In this document: piece by piece, positions 1 through 4,950 of the stretch
How the letters are laid out: every line of letters starts with the position of its first letter
Position numbering within the stretch: the stretch's first letter is position 1
From: JAXHUK01 sp034189725
Lineage (GTDB): Bacteria > Chloroflexota > Dehalococcoidia > SZUA-161
Assembly (NCBI GenBank): GCA_034189725.1
Contig: JAXHUK010000049.1
Location: 1 to 6,062 of the forward strand
Direction: 5' to 3'
Length of the DNA: 6,062 nt
Translations under genes and position numbers: made by a program
The notes under the pieces: generated by a model
What the model saw: the letters and a program-made list of their open reading frames with translations, nothing else
What the model was told of the DNA's origin: nothing
Databases searched by the model: none

Positions 1-68
1 ACTCTCAGAACAATCATCACAAAGAGATATATGAAGTAGCAAAGTCCTTGCTGACTAACCCACAGTAA
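1..68 (+). CDS. Possible C-terminal end of an unknown upstream gene (partial)
   Basis: The frame starting at base 3 is open from the window edge to a TAA at 66-68 and encodes 21 residues (SQNNHHKEIYEVAKSLLTNPQ). The stretch EIYEVAKSLLTN looks like an amphipathic helix at a protein end. The other two plus frames close earlier, at about 32-34 and 37-39. No family can be assigned from so few residues, and an open frame of this length occurs readily by chance. It is listed only because it is the best candidate for whatever lies upstream. Confidence 0.2.
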   Translation, partial: SQNNHHKEIYEVAKSLLTNPQ

Positions 69-272
69 ATGAGGATGTCAACAGGAGAGGGCGTAGGTTG
101 CTATGTTAATTATTCTCATTTGAAGGCTAACCAGTCACTACATTCAACTGCACTACCTAACTCGATTGATTTGTGTTCAGCGGCCAACTTATGTTTTAGA
201 GTAATCAAACATATTCTGCAAGCGAGATGTAGCGGGCTCAATTAGGGCATTGAGTAGCTGTATATACGTTCT
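69..272. other. AT-rich intergenic leader before the ydeI-like gene
   Basis: No convincing gene is present. A weak sigma-70-like pair lies here: TTGATT (166-171), an 18-nt spacer and TATGTT (190-195), which would give a leader of about 70 nt for the gene at 273. A perfect 7-bp inverted repeat, TATGTTT (190-196) and AAACATA (207-213) with a 10-nt gap, overlaps that -10 and could be an operator or chance in AT-rich DNA. No clear Shine-Dalgarno sequence precedes the ATG at 273. Confidence 0.3.
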
Positions 273-824
273 ATGACAGAAGCAACAAATTACCTTTACT
301 TCACCAGCAGGCAAGATTGGAGGGCCTGGCTGGAAAAGAATCATGCCCTTGAGAAAGAAGCCTGGCTTGTACACTACAAGAAGCATACGGGTAAATACGG
401 CCTCTCTTATGAAGACGCGGTGGAGGAAGCATTGTGCTTCGGATGGATCGATGGTCTGCTAAAAAGCCTCGATAGCGAGAGATACGCCCTCAGATATTCA
501 CCAAGAAAAAGCAAAGCCGTCTGGGCTGAATCAAACAAGAAAAGAGTTGAAAAACTGATTGCGCAAGGTTTGATGACAGAAGCAGGGCTAAAAACTATCA
601 GACAGGCAAAAGAAAGCGGCGAATGGGACAATGCAACATGGAGAGAGACGCTGGAAATTCCGCCGGACCTGGCAGAAGCACTGGCATCCCGGAAAGGTGC
701 CATGCAAAATTTCCAGAGATTGACGCCATCCCGACAGAAACAGCTTATCTGGTGGATAACCAGTGCCAAAAGAAAAGAAACACGCGAAAAGCGCATCAAT
801 GAAACCCTTCAGCTAACAGGATGA
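273..824 (+). CDS. YdeI/OmdA-family protein (bacteriocin-protection-like)
   Basis: This 183-residue soluble protein belongs to the YdeI/OmpD-associated family (OmdA, PF13376). The N-terminal part carries FTSRQDWRAWLEKNH (10-24) and WLVHYKK (31-37), followed by the hallmark ALCFGWIDG (53-61). A basic block follows, YSPRKSKAVWAESNKKRV (75-92) continuing to LIAQGLMTEAG (95-105). The C-terminal helix has WWITSAKRKETREKRI (160-175). There is no signal peptide or membrane segment, so it should be cytoplasmic. The biochemical role is unsettled; relatives have been linked to antimicrobial peptide or bacteriocin tolerance, which I treat as a family label rather than a prediction. ATG 273 is chosen because the family match begins about ten residues later and an in-frame TAG lies at 255-257, but no Shine-Dalgarno is visible. 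The protein ends within eight residues of the conserved RI, slightly short for the family, and the last base of its TGA is the first base of repeat element A1. Confidence 0.88.
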   Translation: MTEATNYLYFTSRQDWRAWLEKNHALEKEAWLVHYKKHTGKYGLSYEDAVEEALCFGWIDGLLKSLDSERYALRYSPRKSKAVWAESNKKRVEKLIAQGLMTEAGLKTIRQAKESGEWDNATWRETLEIPPDLAEALASRKGAMQNFQRLTPSRQKQLIWWITSAKRKETREKRINETLQLTG

Positions 825-915
825 TGTCATTCTGACCCTGAACGAAGTGAAGGCGAAGAATCTCTGGCTTGTTACTACGGGGAGATTCTCCGGTCGCAAG
901 TGCTCCGACCCACAT
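824..915 (+). repeat. MITE-like element A, copy 1
   Basis: This is the first of two copies of a short dispersed element. It shares 30 identical leading bases with copy 2 (824-853 against 1029-1058), then gaagaatctct, gcttgtt and a closing identical block acggggagattctccggtcg. Inside it, AGAATCTC (857-864) and GAGATTCT (882-889) form a perfect 8-bp stem. The right end (about 904-915) is degenerate compared with copy 2 and abuts the 28-bp palindrome. The element contains no gene, so it is a non-autonomous repeat. Its first base is the last base of the upstream stop codon. Confidence 0.8.
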
Positions 916-943
916 GTAGGGGCACGGCGCGCCGTGCCCCTAC
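916..943. repeat. Perfect 28-bp GC-rich palindrome P
   Basis: The left half GTAGGGGCACGGCG (916-929) is followed directly by its exact reverse complement (930-943), with no unpaired loop. The centre (926-933) is GGCGCGCC. Symmetry stops at both edges (915/944 do not pair). It is not followed by a T-run on either strand, so it is a poor intrinsic terminator. It resembles the palindromic intergenic repeats seen in several bacterial phyla. It sits exactly between the end of element A1 and the spacer before hairpin B1. Confidence 0.85.
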
Positions 944-956
944 CCACAGAGTAATG

Positions 957-982
957 CCACTCCTGCGAAAGCAGGAGTCCAG
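957..982 (+). repeat. Hairpin repeat B, copy 1 (GAAA tetraloop)
   Basis: ACTCCTGC (959-966) and GCAGGAGT (971-978) form a perfect 8-bp stem closed by GAAA (967-970), a GNRA-type loop when read as plus-strand RNA. The surrounding 26 bases are identical to copy 2 at 1131-1156. It resembles widely dispersed short bacterial repeats such as the neisserial dRS3 type (inverted arms around a short loop). Read on the minus strand it gives spurious WTPAFAGV peptides. Confidence 0.8.
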
Positions 983-1028
983 CACACATAACGCCGTAGC
1001 GAATGTCCCAGCCTACCCACGTACATCC

Positions 1029-1123
1029 ATGTCATTCTGACCCTGAACGAAGTGAAGGGGAAGAATCTCTGCTTGTTCACACGGGGAGATTCTCCGGTCG
1101 TGAGCACTCCCCCAGAAAGACAT
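1029..1123 (+). repeat. MITE-like element A, copy 2 (terminal inverted repeats kept)
   Basis: This is the more complete copy. The left end ATGTCATTCTGA (1029-1040) is the imperfect reverse complement of the right end CCAGAAAGACAT (1112-1123), matching at 10 of 12 positions. An internal 8-bp stem is formed by AGAATCTC (1062-1069) and GAGATTCT (1086-1093). At 95 bp, with terminal and internal inverted repeats and no coding capacity, it fits a miniature inverted-repeat element or fold-back repeat. It carries the same direct orientation as copy 1. Confidence 0.8.
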
Positions 1124-1130
1124 GCTACTA

Positions 1131-1156
1131 CCACTCCTGCGAAAGCAGGAGTCCAG
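1131..1156 (+). repeat. Hairpin repeat B, copy 2 (GAAA tetraloop)
   Basis: This is identical over 26 bases to copy 1 at 957-982 and in the same orientation, with stem 1133-1140 and 1145-1152 and loop 1141-1144. It lies 7 nt after the right end of element A2, so A and B occur as a pair here just as they do upstream. Confidence 0.8.
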
Positions 1157-1209
1157 GGCATGCAAGGCTCATATGCACCACTATCGATTCCCGCAGATGT
1201 ACCCTCCTA

Positions 1210-1238
1210 TTCACAGCGTATCCCTGTTATACTATATC
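1210..1238 (+). promoter_or_regulatory. Candidate sigma-70-type promoter for the DUF5714 gene
   Basis: TTCACA (1210-1215, one mismatch to TTGACA) is followed by a 17-nt spacer and TATATC (1233-1238). A second -10-like hexamer, TATACT, overlaps just upstream (1228-1233). The predicted transcript would start about 40 nt before the ATG at 1285. A purine-rich AGGAAGGG (1265-1272) lies 12 nt before the start codon and is a Shine-Dalgarno candidate with slightly long spacing. Confidence 0.45.
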
Positions 1239-1284
1239 TTAGTGCAGGCTCTCACTCTAAACCCAGGAAGGGAATTTCCTCGTT

Positions 1285-2007
1285 ATGCCCGAACGTTCAC
1301 AAAAGACAGCGAAGCTAAAATCTCAGGATAACTGTGGCATTTGCGGTACTCCACTGGTTTACGGGACGGAGTCCAACGACCTGTGCTGTGTATTCTGCGG
1401 CGAGACGCATAGTGCAGCTATCTACTGCCCGGAAGGCCACTACATCTGTGATTCCTGCCATGAGCAGGAGGCGCTGGAGATACTGGGGCAGGTGTTGAGA
1501 TCCACAACCTCCATGAACCCTGTGGAGATCGTAGAACGCGTGATGTCCCACCCTGCGGTGCCGATGCATGGGCCGGAGCATCACGCAATAGTGCCTGCCG
1601 CTCTGGTGGCTGCGGTGCGCAATGCAGGTTATCCCGTCCCCGAGAATGCGGTGGAAACGGCCCTTTTACGAGGGGCACAGGTACCTGGCGGATGGTGTGG
1701 ATTCTATGGCGCATGTGGTGCTGCAATCGGCGTAGGTGTAGCGGTCAGCGTTCTCACTGAAGCCACGCCTCTCACTGGCGAGCAACGGGCTCTGGCCAAT
1801 GAAGCAACCGTGTTTGCACTCGGTAAGACGATCGATGGCCATTCTCGCTGCTGTAAGAGAGCAAGCCGCAAAGCCCTGGAGGCAAGCATCGAGTTCCTGC
1901 GGGACAGAATGAACATCGTTTTGCCTGCGGGAGATCACATTGAATGTGGCTATTCAGAGCGCAACCGACAGTGCCCCAAGGAGCAGTGTTCATACTATGT
2001 GCCCTGA
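1285..2007 (+). CDS. DUF5714 domain protein, cysteine-rich, function unknown
   Basis: This 240-residue protein matches my memory of the DUF5714 family, whose function is unknown. The N-terminal third is a cysteine-rich, probably metal-binding, module: C17-x2-C20, C34-C35-x2-C38, C48, and C55-x2-C58 with H52. The middle has MHGPEHH (94-100) with a following helix AIVPAALVAAVRNAG (101-115), then the glycine-rich hallmark GWCGFYGACGAAIG (136-149). A RCCKRAS motif is at 188-194. The tail has C221, C230 and C235. In total 15 of 240 residues are cysteine. There is no signal peptide, so it is likely a cytosolic protein of a reducing environment. It stands alone between the repeat region and a convergent transporter operon, so context gives no hint of partner. 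ATG 1285 is supported by an upstream purine-rich site and by C17 lying shortly after the start. Zinc or iron-sulfur binding is inferred only from cysteine spacing. Confidence 0.85.
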   Translation: MPERSQKTAKLKSQDNCGICGTPLVYGTESNDLCCVFCGETHSAAIYCPEGHYICDSCHEQEALEILGQVLRSTTSMNPVEIVERVMSHPAVPMHGPEHHAIVPAALVAAVRNAGYPVPENAVETALLRGAQVPGGWCGFYGACGAAIGVGVAVSVLTEATPLTGEQRALANEATVFALGKTIDGHSRCCKRASRKALEASIEFLRDRMNIVLPAGDHIECGYSERNRQCPKEQCSYYVP

Positions 2008-2030
2008 ACGAGGTCAAACAGCAATTTGGG

Positions 2031-2069
2031 GATAAAACAAGGGGACTGAAACGTATATCAGTCCCCTTG
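2031..2069 (-). terminator. Intrinsic terminator of the liv operon
   Basis: A perfect 12-bp stem, CAAGGGGACTGA (2038-2049) and TCAGTCCCCTTG (2058-2069), encloses an 8-nt loop. Read on the minus strand it starts 18 nt after the livK stop and is followed by TTTTATC (2037-2031), a usable U-tract. Read on the plus strand it follows the DUF5714 stop by 30 nt but has no T-run after it. It is therefore primarily a terminator for the minus-strand operon, with only weak effect expected in the other direction. Confidence 0.85.
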
Positions 2070-2087
2070 CCAGTTGTCAGCAAAGCG

Positions 2088-3350
2088 CTACAGCGAGATT
2101 ACCTTTATCCGTTCATAGGAGTAAACACCGTCTTCCTCAACTACCTTCCATACCTCGTAGTAGCCGCCTAACCTGTCTCCGTTGTCAGCGAAGGTTATCG
2201 TGCCGCTGATACCGGAATAATCCTGCCCTATTGTCGTTAGCGCTGCGCTGATTGCAGCCCCATCATCATAGCCAGCCTGCTCGATAGCCAGAGCTGCCAG
2301 ACTCATGGCATCATACGCATTCTCTGCATACACGCCGGGGGCGTGACCAAATTCAGCTTCAAAAGCAGCGGCGAAGTCATCGTAGGCTGACCCTTCGGGT
2401 GCTGCAGGTTTTGTTCCGATAACCGCCTTCGACATAAATTCAGCGGCTTCTGCCATCTCCAGTGTGGCCTCGGCATACACACCTTCGGAGGTTATCCACT
2501 GTGCAGTATCCATGCCGAGCTCGAGGGCTTGCTTGTATACTATCTGGGCATCGTCACCGTATCCAACGTGTAGTACAACATCAGGATTGCTGTCTTTGAT
2601 GATCTGGAGCTCGGTAAGGTAGTCCAGTTTCACAGGGTCATACCGTGCAGTGGACACTATCTCCACCGTCAGCGCATCCTCCAGCACTTCTTCAATACCC
2701 ACACCGTACTGGTTATCCATGACGAAAATGGCAGCCCTTTCATAGCCACCTTCTTCGACAAGCTGGGCCATTGCTACACCCTGAAATGCGTCGGTGGGAG
2801 CGGTACGGAATACAAATTCACGCCACTCCTGGTCTGCAATATCAGGGGATGTAGCTGACGGAGAGATTATTACCACTTCCCTCTCTCCGACGTAGGGGCC
2901 GGCAGCAAGTGTCGCTCCACTGATCATTGGCCCAATAATTACCTTAACACCATTTATCTCAACCAGCTTTTTCACTGCCTCAAGCCCTGTTGTTGCCTCT
3001 GTCGCGCTGTCCTCAGTAATAAGTCTGAGATGGCTGCCATTTACTCCCCCGGCAGCGTTTATCTCATTGATTGACAGAAGCGCTCCGTCCCTGATATCAG
3101 GCCCCATACCAGAGAGACCACCGGTGAGACACATCACTGCACCTATAGTAATCTCCGGGGCTTCGGTTGCCGTCGGCTCAGCGGTTGCCGTCGGCTCAGC
3201 AGTTGCCGTCGGCTCAGCGGTTTCAGTCGGCTCAGCGGTAGCCGTCGGCGTTGGAGTTGCTTCTTCCCCACCATCACAACCAACAGCGCCGATAATAAGA
3301 GACAACATCAACGAGAGGGCGACAATCGCCAAAATACCTTTCTTTACCAT
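2088..3350 (-). CDS. livK: Branched-chain amino acid-type ABC transporter, substrate-binding lipoprotein
   Basis: This 420-residue type I periplasmic-binding-protein-fold protein (Peripla_BP_6/LivJK family) captures the ligand outside the membrane and hands it to LivHM. Residues 1-25 are a lipoprotein signal peptide: basic MVKK, a hydrophobic core, and the lipobox AVGC with Cys25 as the lipidation site. Residues 31-65 form a flexible Thr/Pro/Ala/Glu linker built on a six-residue repeat (ATAEPT). The binding fold begins at ITIGAVMCLTGG (67-78) and contains GMGPDIRDGA (81-90), INEINAAGGVNG (94-105), GPMISGAT (140-147) and SPSATSP (163-169); the last two correspond to regions that contact ligand in LivJ. 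The ligand cannot be named: this family also binds amides, urea and aromatic compounds. The ATG is well placed 4 nt after AGGAGG (3355-3360) and within AAAGGAGG. It is the last gene of the operon and has its own promoter candidate. Confidence 0.93.
   Translation of the reverse strand: MVKKGILAIVALSLMLSLIIGAVGCDGGEEATPTPTATAEPTETAEPTATAEPTATAEPTATEAPEITIGAVMCLTGGLSGMGPDIRDGALLSINEINAAGGVNGSHLRLITEDSATEATTGLEAVKKLVEINGVKVIIGPMISGATLAAGPYVGEREVVIISPSATSPDIADQEWREFVFRTAPTDAFQGVAMAQLVEEGGYERAAIFVMDNQYGVGIEEVLEDALTVEIVSTARYDPVKLDYLTELQIIKDSNPDVVLHVGYGDDAQIVYKQALELGMDTAQWITSEGVYAEATLEMAEAAEFMSKAVIGTKPAAPEGSAYDDFAAAFEAEFGHAPGVYAENAYDAMSLAALAIEQAGYDDGAAISAALTTIGQDYSGISGTITFADNGDRLGGYYEVWKVVEEDGVYSYERIKVISL
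3166..3255 (-). repeat. 18-bp tandem repeat encoding the LivK linker
   Basis: Four consecutive 18-bp units start at 3166, 3184, 3202 and 3220, followed by a partial fifth (3238-3255). The consensus on the plus strand is gttgccgtcggctcagcg. Units one and three are identical and unit two differs by one base; unit four has two changes in its first half (tcag for gccg). Each unit encodes six residues (A/E-T-A-E-P-T), so unit gain or loss keeps the frame and only changes linker length. Confidence 0.9.
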
Positions 3351-3465
3351 TTTGCCTCCTTTCTCACGATAAATCTGTCCCCCCTTTCCTTTTTTCCCTC
3401 AGATGGTACTACGACATCGTATTCAAGTCAATAGCACCTGGATTGTCTCCAGCACACCTTCGCCT
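3351..3465 (-). promoter_or_regulatory. livF-livK spacer: promoter, homopurine leader and strong Shine-Dalgarno
   Basis: On the minus strand TTGACT (3431-3426) and TACCAT (3408-3403) are separated by 17 nt, a good sigma-70-type promoter. The predicted start is near 3396. The leader then begins with a 23-nt uninterrupted purine run (minus strand, 3400-3378) and ends with AAAGGAGG (3362-3355) 4 nt before the livK ATG. A weak 5-bp stem (3438-3442 with 3448-3452) lies upstream of the promoter and is too small to be called a terminator. The arrangement would let livK be made from its own transcript as well as from the operon. Confidence 0.55.
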
Positions 3466-4185
3466 TTATGAGTCCAGGCCTAAATAACGATGCTTAACAT
3501 CAGAATCGGAGAGGATGGATTTAGATTCACCCTCCATAACACAAACACCCTCGACGAGAATGTAACCACGGTGGGAATTATCCAGGGCTTTTTTAACATT
3601 TTGCTCGATCATCACTATTGCCACGCCGCTTTGTCTGACATCCTCTATCTTTGATAAAATGGTGCTTACAGCTTTCGGTGATACTGATGCCAGTGGTTCG
3701 TCAAGCAACATAACCCTGGGAGCGGCCATCATAGCTCTGGCCATAGCCAGCATCTGTCTTTCACCACCGCTCAGATTTCCCGCCCAGGCTTTTTTCCTTG
3801 CTTCCAATTCGGGAAACAGCCGATAGATATCGTTAATATCGGATTTAATCGACGTTCCATCACGTCGAATGTATGCCCCCATCTCCAGATTCTCGTTAAC
3901 AGTAAGGTTGGCAAACACATTATTGCTCTGGGGTACATACGCGATACCCAGCTTCACCGCCTTATCCGAAGTTATCCCTGTGATATCCCGTTCCTGATAA
4001 ATAACACGACCATTGAATATTTTGGCGAAGCCGAGGAGACTTTTAATGAGCGTCGATTTACCACTGCCATTGGGACCGACAATTGCCACTATCTCACTCT
4101 CATCCACCCTCAGGGAAACACCGTGGACGATCGTGACATCCCCGTAACCAGCCTCAACATTTTCCACAGTAAGAATCGTCGCCAC
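3466..4185 (-). CDS. livF: Branched-chain amino acid-type ABC transporter, ATPase LivF
   Basis: This 239-residue cytoplasmic ATPase powers uptake together with LivG. It carries Walker A GPNGSGKST (37-45), Q-loop Q86 in AYVPQSNNVF, signature LSGGERQ (138-144), and Walker B VMLLDEP (158-164) ending in the catalytic glutamate E163. At the switch (H-loop) position it has Gln195 (IVMIEQNV), which is normal for LivF and separates it from LivG. The end, RYLGLDS, matches the short LivF-type C-terminus. The start is GTG (4185-4183), placed directly after the livG TAG with no spacer and 8 nt after AGGAG (4198-4194), so the ribosome site lies inside livG. The two genes are in the same frame. The D-loop region reads EPLASVSP where many homologues have EPSLGLAP, a modest deviation. 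Confidence 0.95.
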   Translation of the reverse strand: MATILTVENVEAGYGDVTIVHGVSLRVDESEIVAIVGPNGSGKSTLIKSLLGFAKIFNGRVIYQERDITGITSDKAVKLGIAYVPQSNNVFANLTVNENLEMGAYIRRDGTSIKSDINDIYRLFPELEARKKAWAGNLSGGERQMLAMARAMMAAPRVMLLDEPLASVSPKAVSTILSKIEDVRQSGVAIVMIEQNVKKALDNSHRGYILVEGVCVMEGESKSILSDSDVKHRYLGLDS

Positions 4186-4950
4186 CTATGATTCTCCTAT
4201 ATATATATCATAGAAATCGTGACTGTGAATTACCTCCCCGGGATTCCCCTCGAGTGCTATACTGCCTTTGTTCATGACGTAAATCCAATCGGCAAACTCC
4301 ATAAGTATCTCCAACCTGTGCTCGATAACCAGGAAGCTCGTCCCCCTCTGTCGAAACTCCTCGATCTTCTCGAATATTTTTCTTCCGAGGACGGGATTAA
4401 CCCCGGCTGCCGGCTCATCTAGCAGTAGCAGCTCTGGATCGGCCATAAGTGCTCTGCCGATCTCCAGCAACTTCCTCTGACCGCCGGACAATTCGCCAGC
4501 CGGCGCAAAGCATAGATGGGCTATGTCCAACAGTTCAAGGATTTCCATTGCCTTGTCAGCGAGTTCCCTTTCCTGATGCTGCCAGCCTTTTCTGAAGAAG
4601 ACGCTGTTGAGAAGGTTGTTACCCTTATGCTCCCGCGCCGCCAGAAGCATGTTGTCCAGGGTGGTTAGTTGAAAGAACAGACGGGGAAACTGAAAGGCAT
4701 TTACTACACCCTTGTTGAACACCTGATGAGGAGCCAGATTATCTATACGGTCATGGTTGAAGTGGACGCTGCCACGATCAGCTTTTTGCAAGCCATAGAT
4801 GATACTGAACAGCGTCGTTTTTCCACTACCATTGGGGCCTACCAGTCCAACGATACTATTCGGGCCTACGTTGATATTCACCCCGCTGACTGCCCGGAGG
4901 CCACCAAAGCTTTTGTCGATGTCCCTTACTCTGAGGAGTGTCTCTTCCAT
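4186..4950 (-). CDS. livG: Branched-chain amino acid-type ABC transporter, ATPase LivG
   Basis: This 254-residue ATPase is the partner of LivF on the cytoplasmic face of LivHM. Its motifs are intact: Walker A GPNGSGKTT (38-46), Q-loop Q87 (NAFQFPRLF), signature LSGGQRK (154-160), Walker B LLLLDEP (174-180), and H-loop His211 in LVIEHRLEIL. After EPAAGVNP it ends with IALEGNPGEVIHSHDFYDIYIGE, matching the C-terminal extension typical of LivG (BCA_ABC_TP_C type). The ATG (4950-4948) overlaps the end of livM by 25 nt, with AAAAGG (4963-4958) 7 nt upstream, so translation is probably coupled to livM. The last codons include an alternating AT run (4199-4208) just before the livF Shine-Dalgarno. 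Confidence 0.95.
   Translation of the reverse strand: MEETLLRVRDIDKSFGGLRAVSGVNINVGPNSIVGLVGPNGSGKTTLFSIIYGLQKADRGSVHFNHDRIDNLAPHQVFNKGVVNAFQFPRLFFQLTTLDNMLLAAREHKGNNLLNSVFFRKGWQHQERELADKAMEILELLDIAHLCFAPAGELSGGQRKLLEIGRALMADPELLLLDEPAAGVNPVLGRKIFEKIEEFRQRGTSFLVIEHRLEILMEFADWIYVMNKGSIALEGNPGEVIHSHDFYDIYIGES

Larger units (their letters stand above)
825..1284. other. 460-bp repeat-packed intergenic region
   Basis: The region between the two plus-strand genes contains no credible gene. Its order is A1 (824-915), P (916-943), B1 (957-982), a 46-bp unexplained spacer, A2 (1029-1123) and B2 (1131-1156). About 128 bp follow that hold only a promoter candidate and the start-site leader of the DUF5714 gene. 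Open frames crossing it are translations of the repeats (for example CHSDPERSEGEES on plus and WTPAFAGV on minus) and should not be annotated. Confidence 0.75.

Noticed and set aside
69..245. 58-codon plus-strand ORF starting ATG immediately after the TAA at 66-68
   Set aside because: No Shine-Dalgarno, low-complexity Ser/Asn/Leu/Cys composition, no recognisable motif, and it ends just before the real gene. It is most likely chance in AT-rich DNA.
407..799. 130-codon minus-strand ORF opposite the YdeI-like gene
   Set aside because: Shadow frame of a clear family protein; its own translation has no family features.
916..943. Palindrome P as an intrinsic terminator for the YdeI-like gene
   Set aside because: No T-run on either side and it lies 92 nt past the stop; it is better explained as a dispersed palindromic repeat.
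824..1156. CRISPR-like array
   Set aside because: Only two copies of two different repeats, each hairpin or inverted-repeat type, with irregular spacing and no cas genes.
940..1161. Minus-strand ORF with WTPAFAGV repeated
   Set aside because: Translation of the two B hairpin repeats. This peptide is a well-known artefact of such repeats, not a gene.
1003..1331. Three overlapping plus-strand ORFs over the repeats and the DUF5714 start
   Set aside because: They read through element A2 and B2 (CHSDPERSEGEES type translation) in different frames and end within or before the DUF5714 gene; no coding signature.
1666..2171. Several ORFs opposite DUF5714 and around the convergent gene ends
   Set aside because: No initiation signals or family motifs. 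They overlap the terminator and two well-supported genes.
3067..3372. Plus-strand ORF with a VAVGSA repeat opposite livK
   Set aside because: Antisense reading of the 18-bp tandem repeat that encodes the LivK linker; LivK is well supported by its signal peptide, lipobox and fold motifs.
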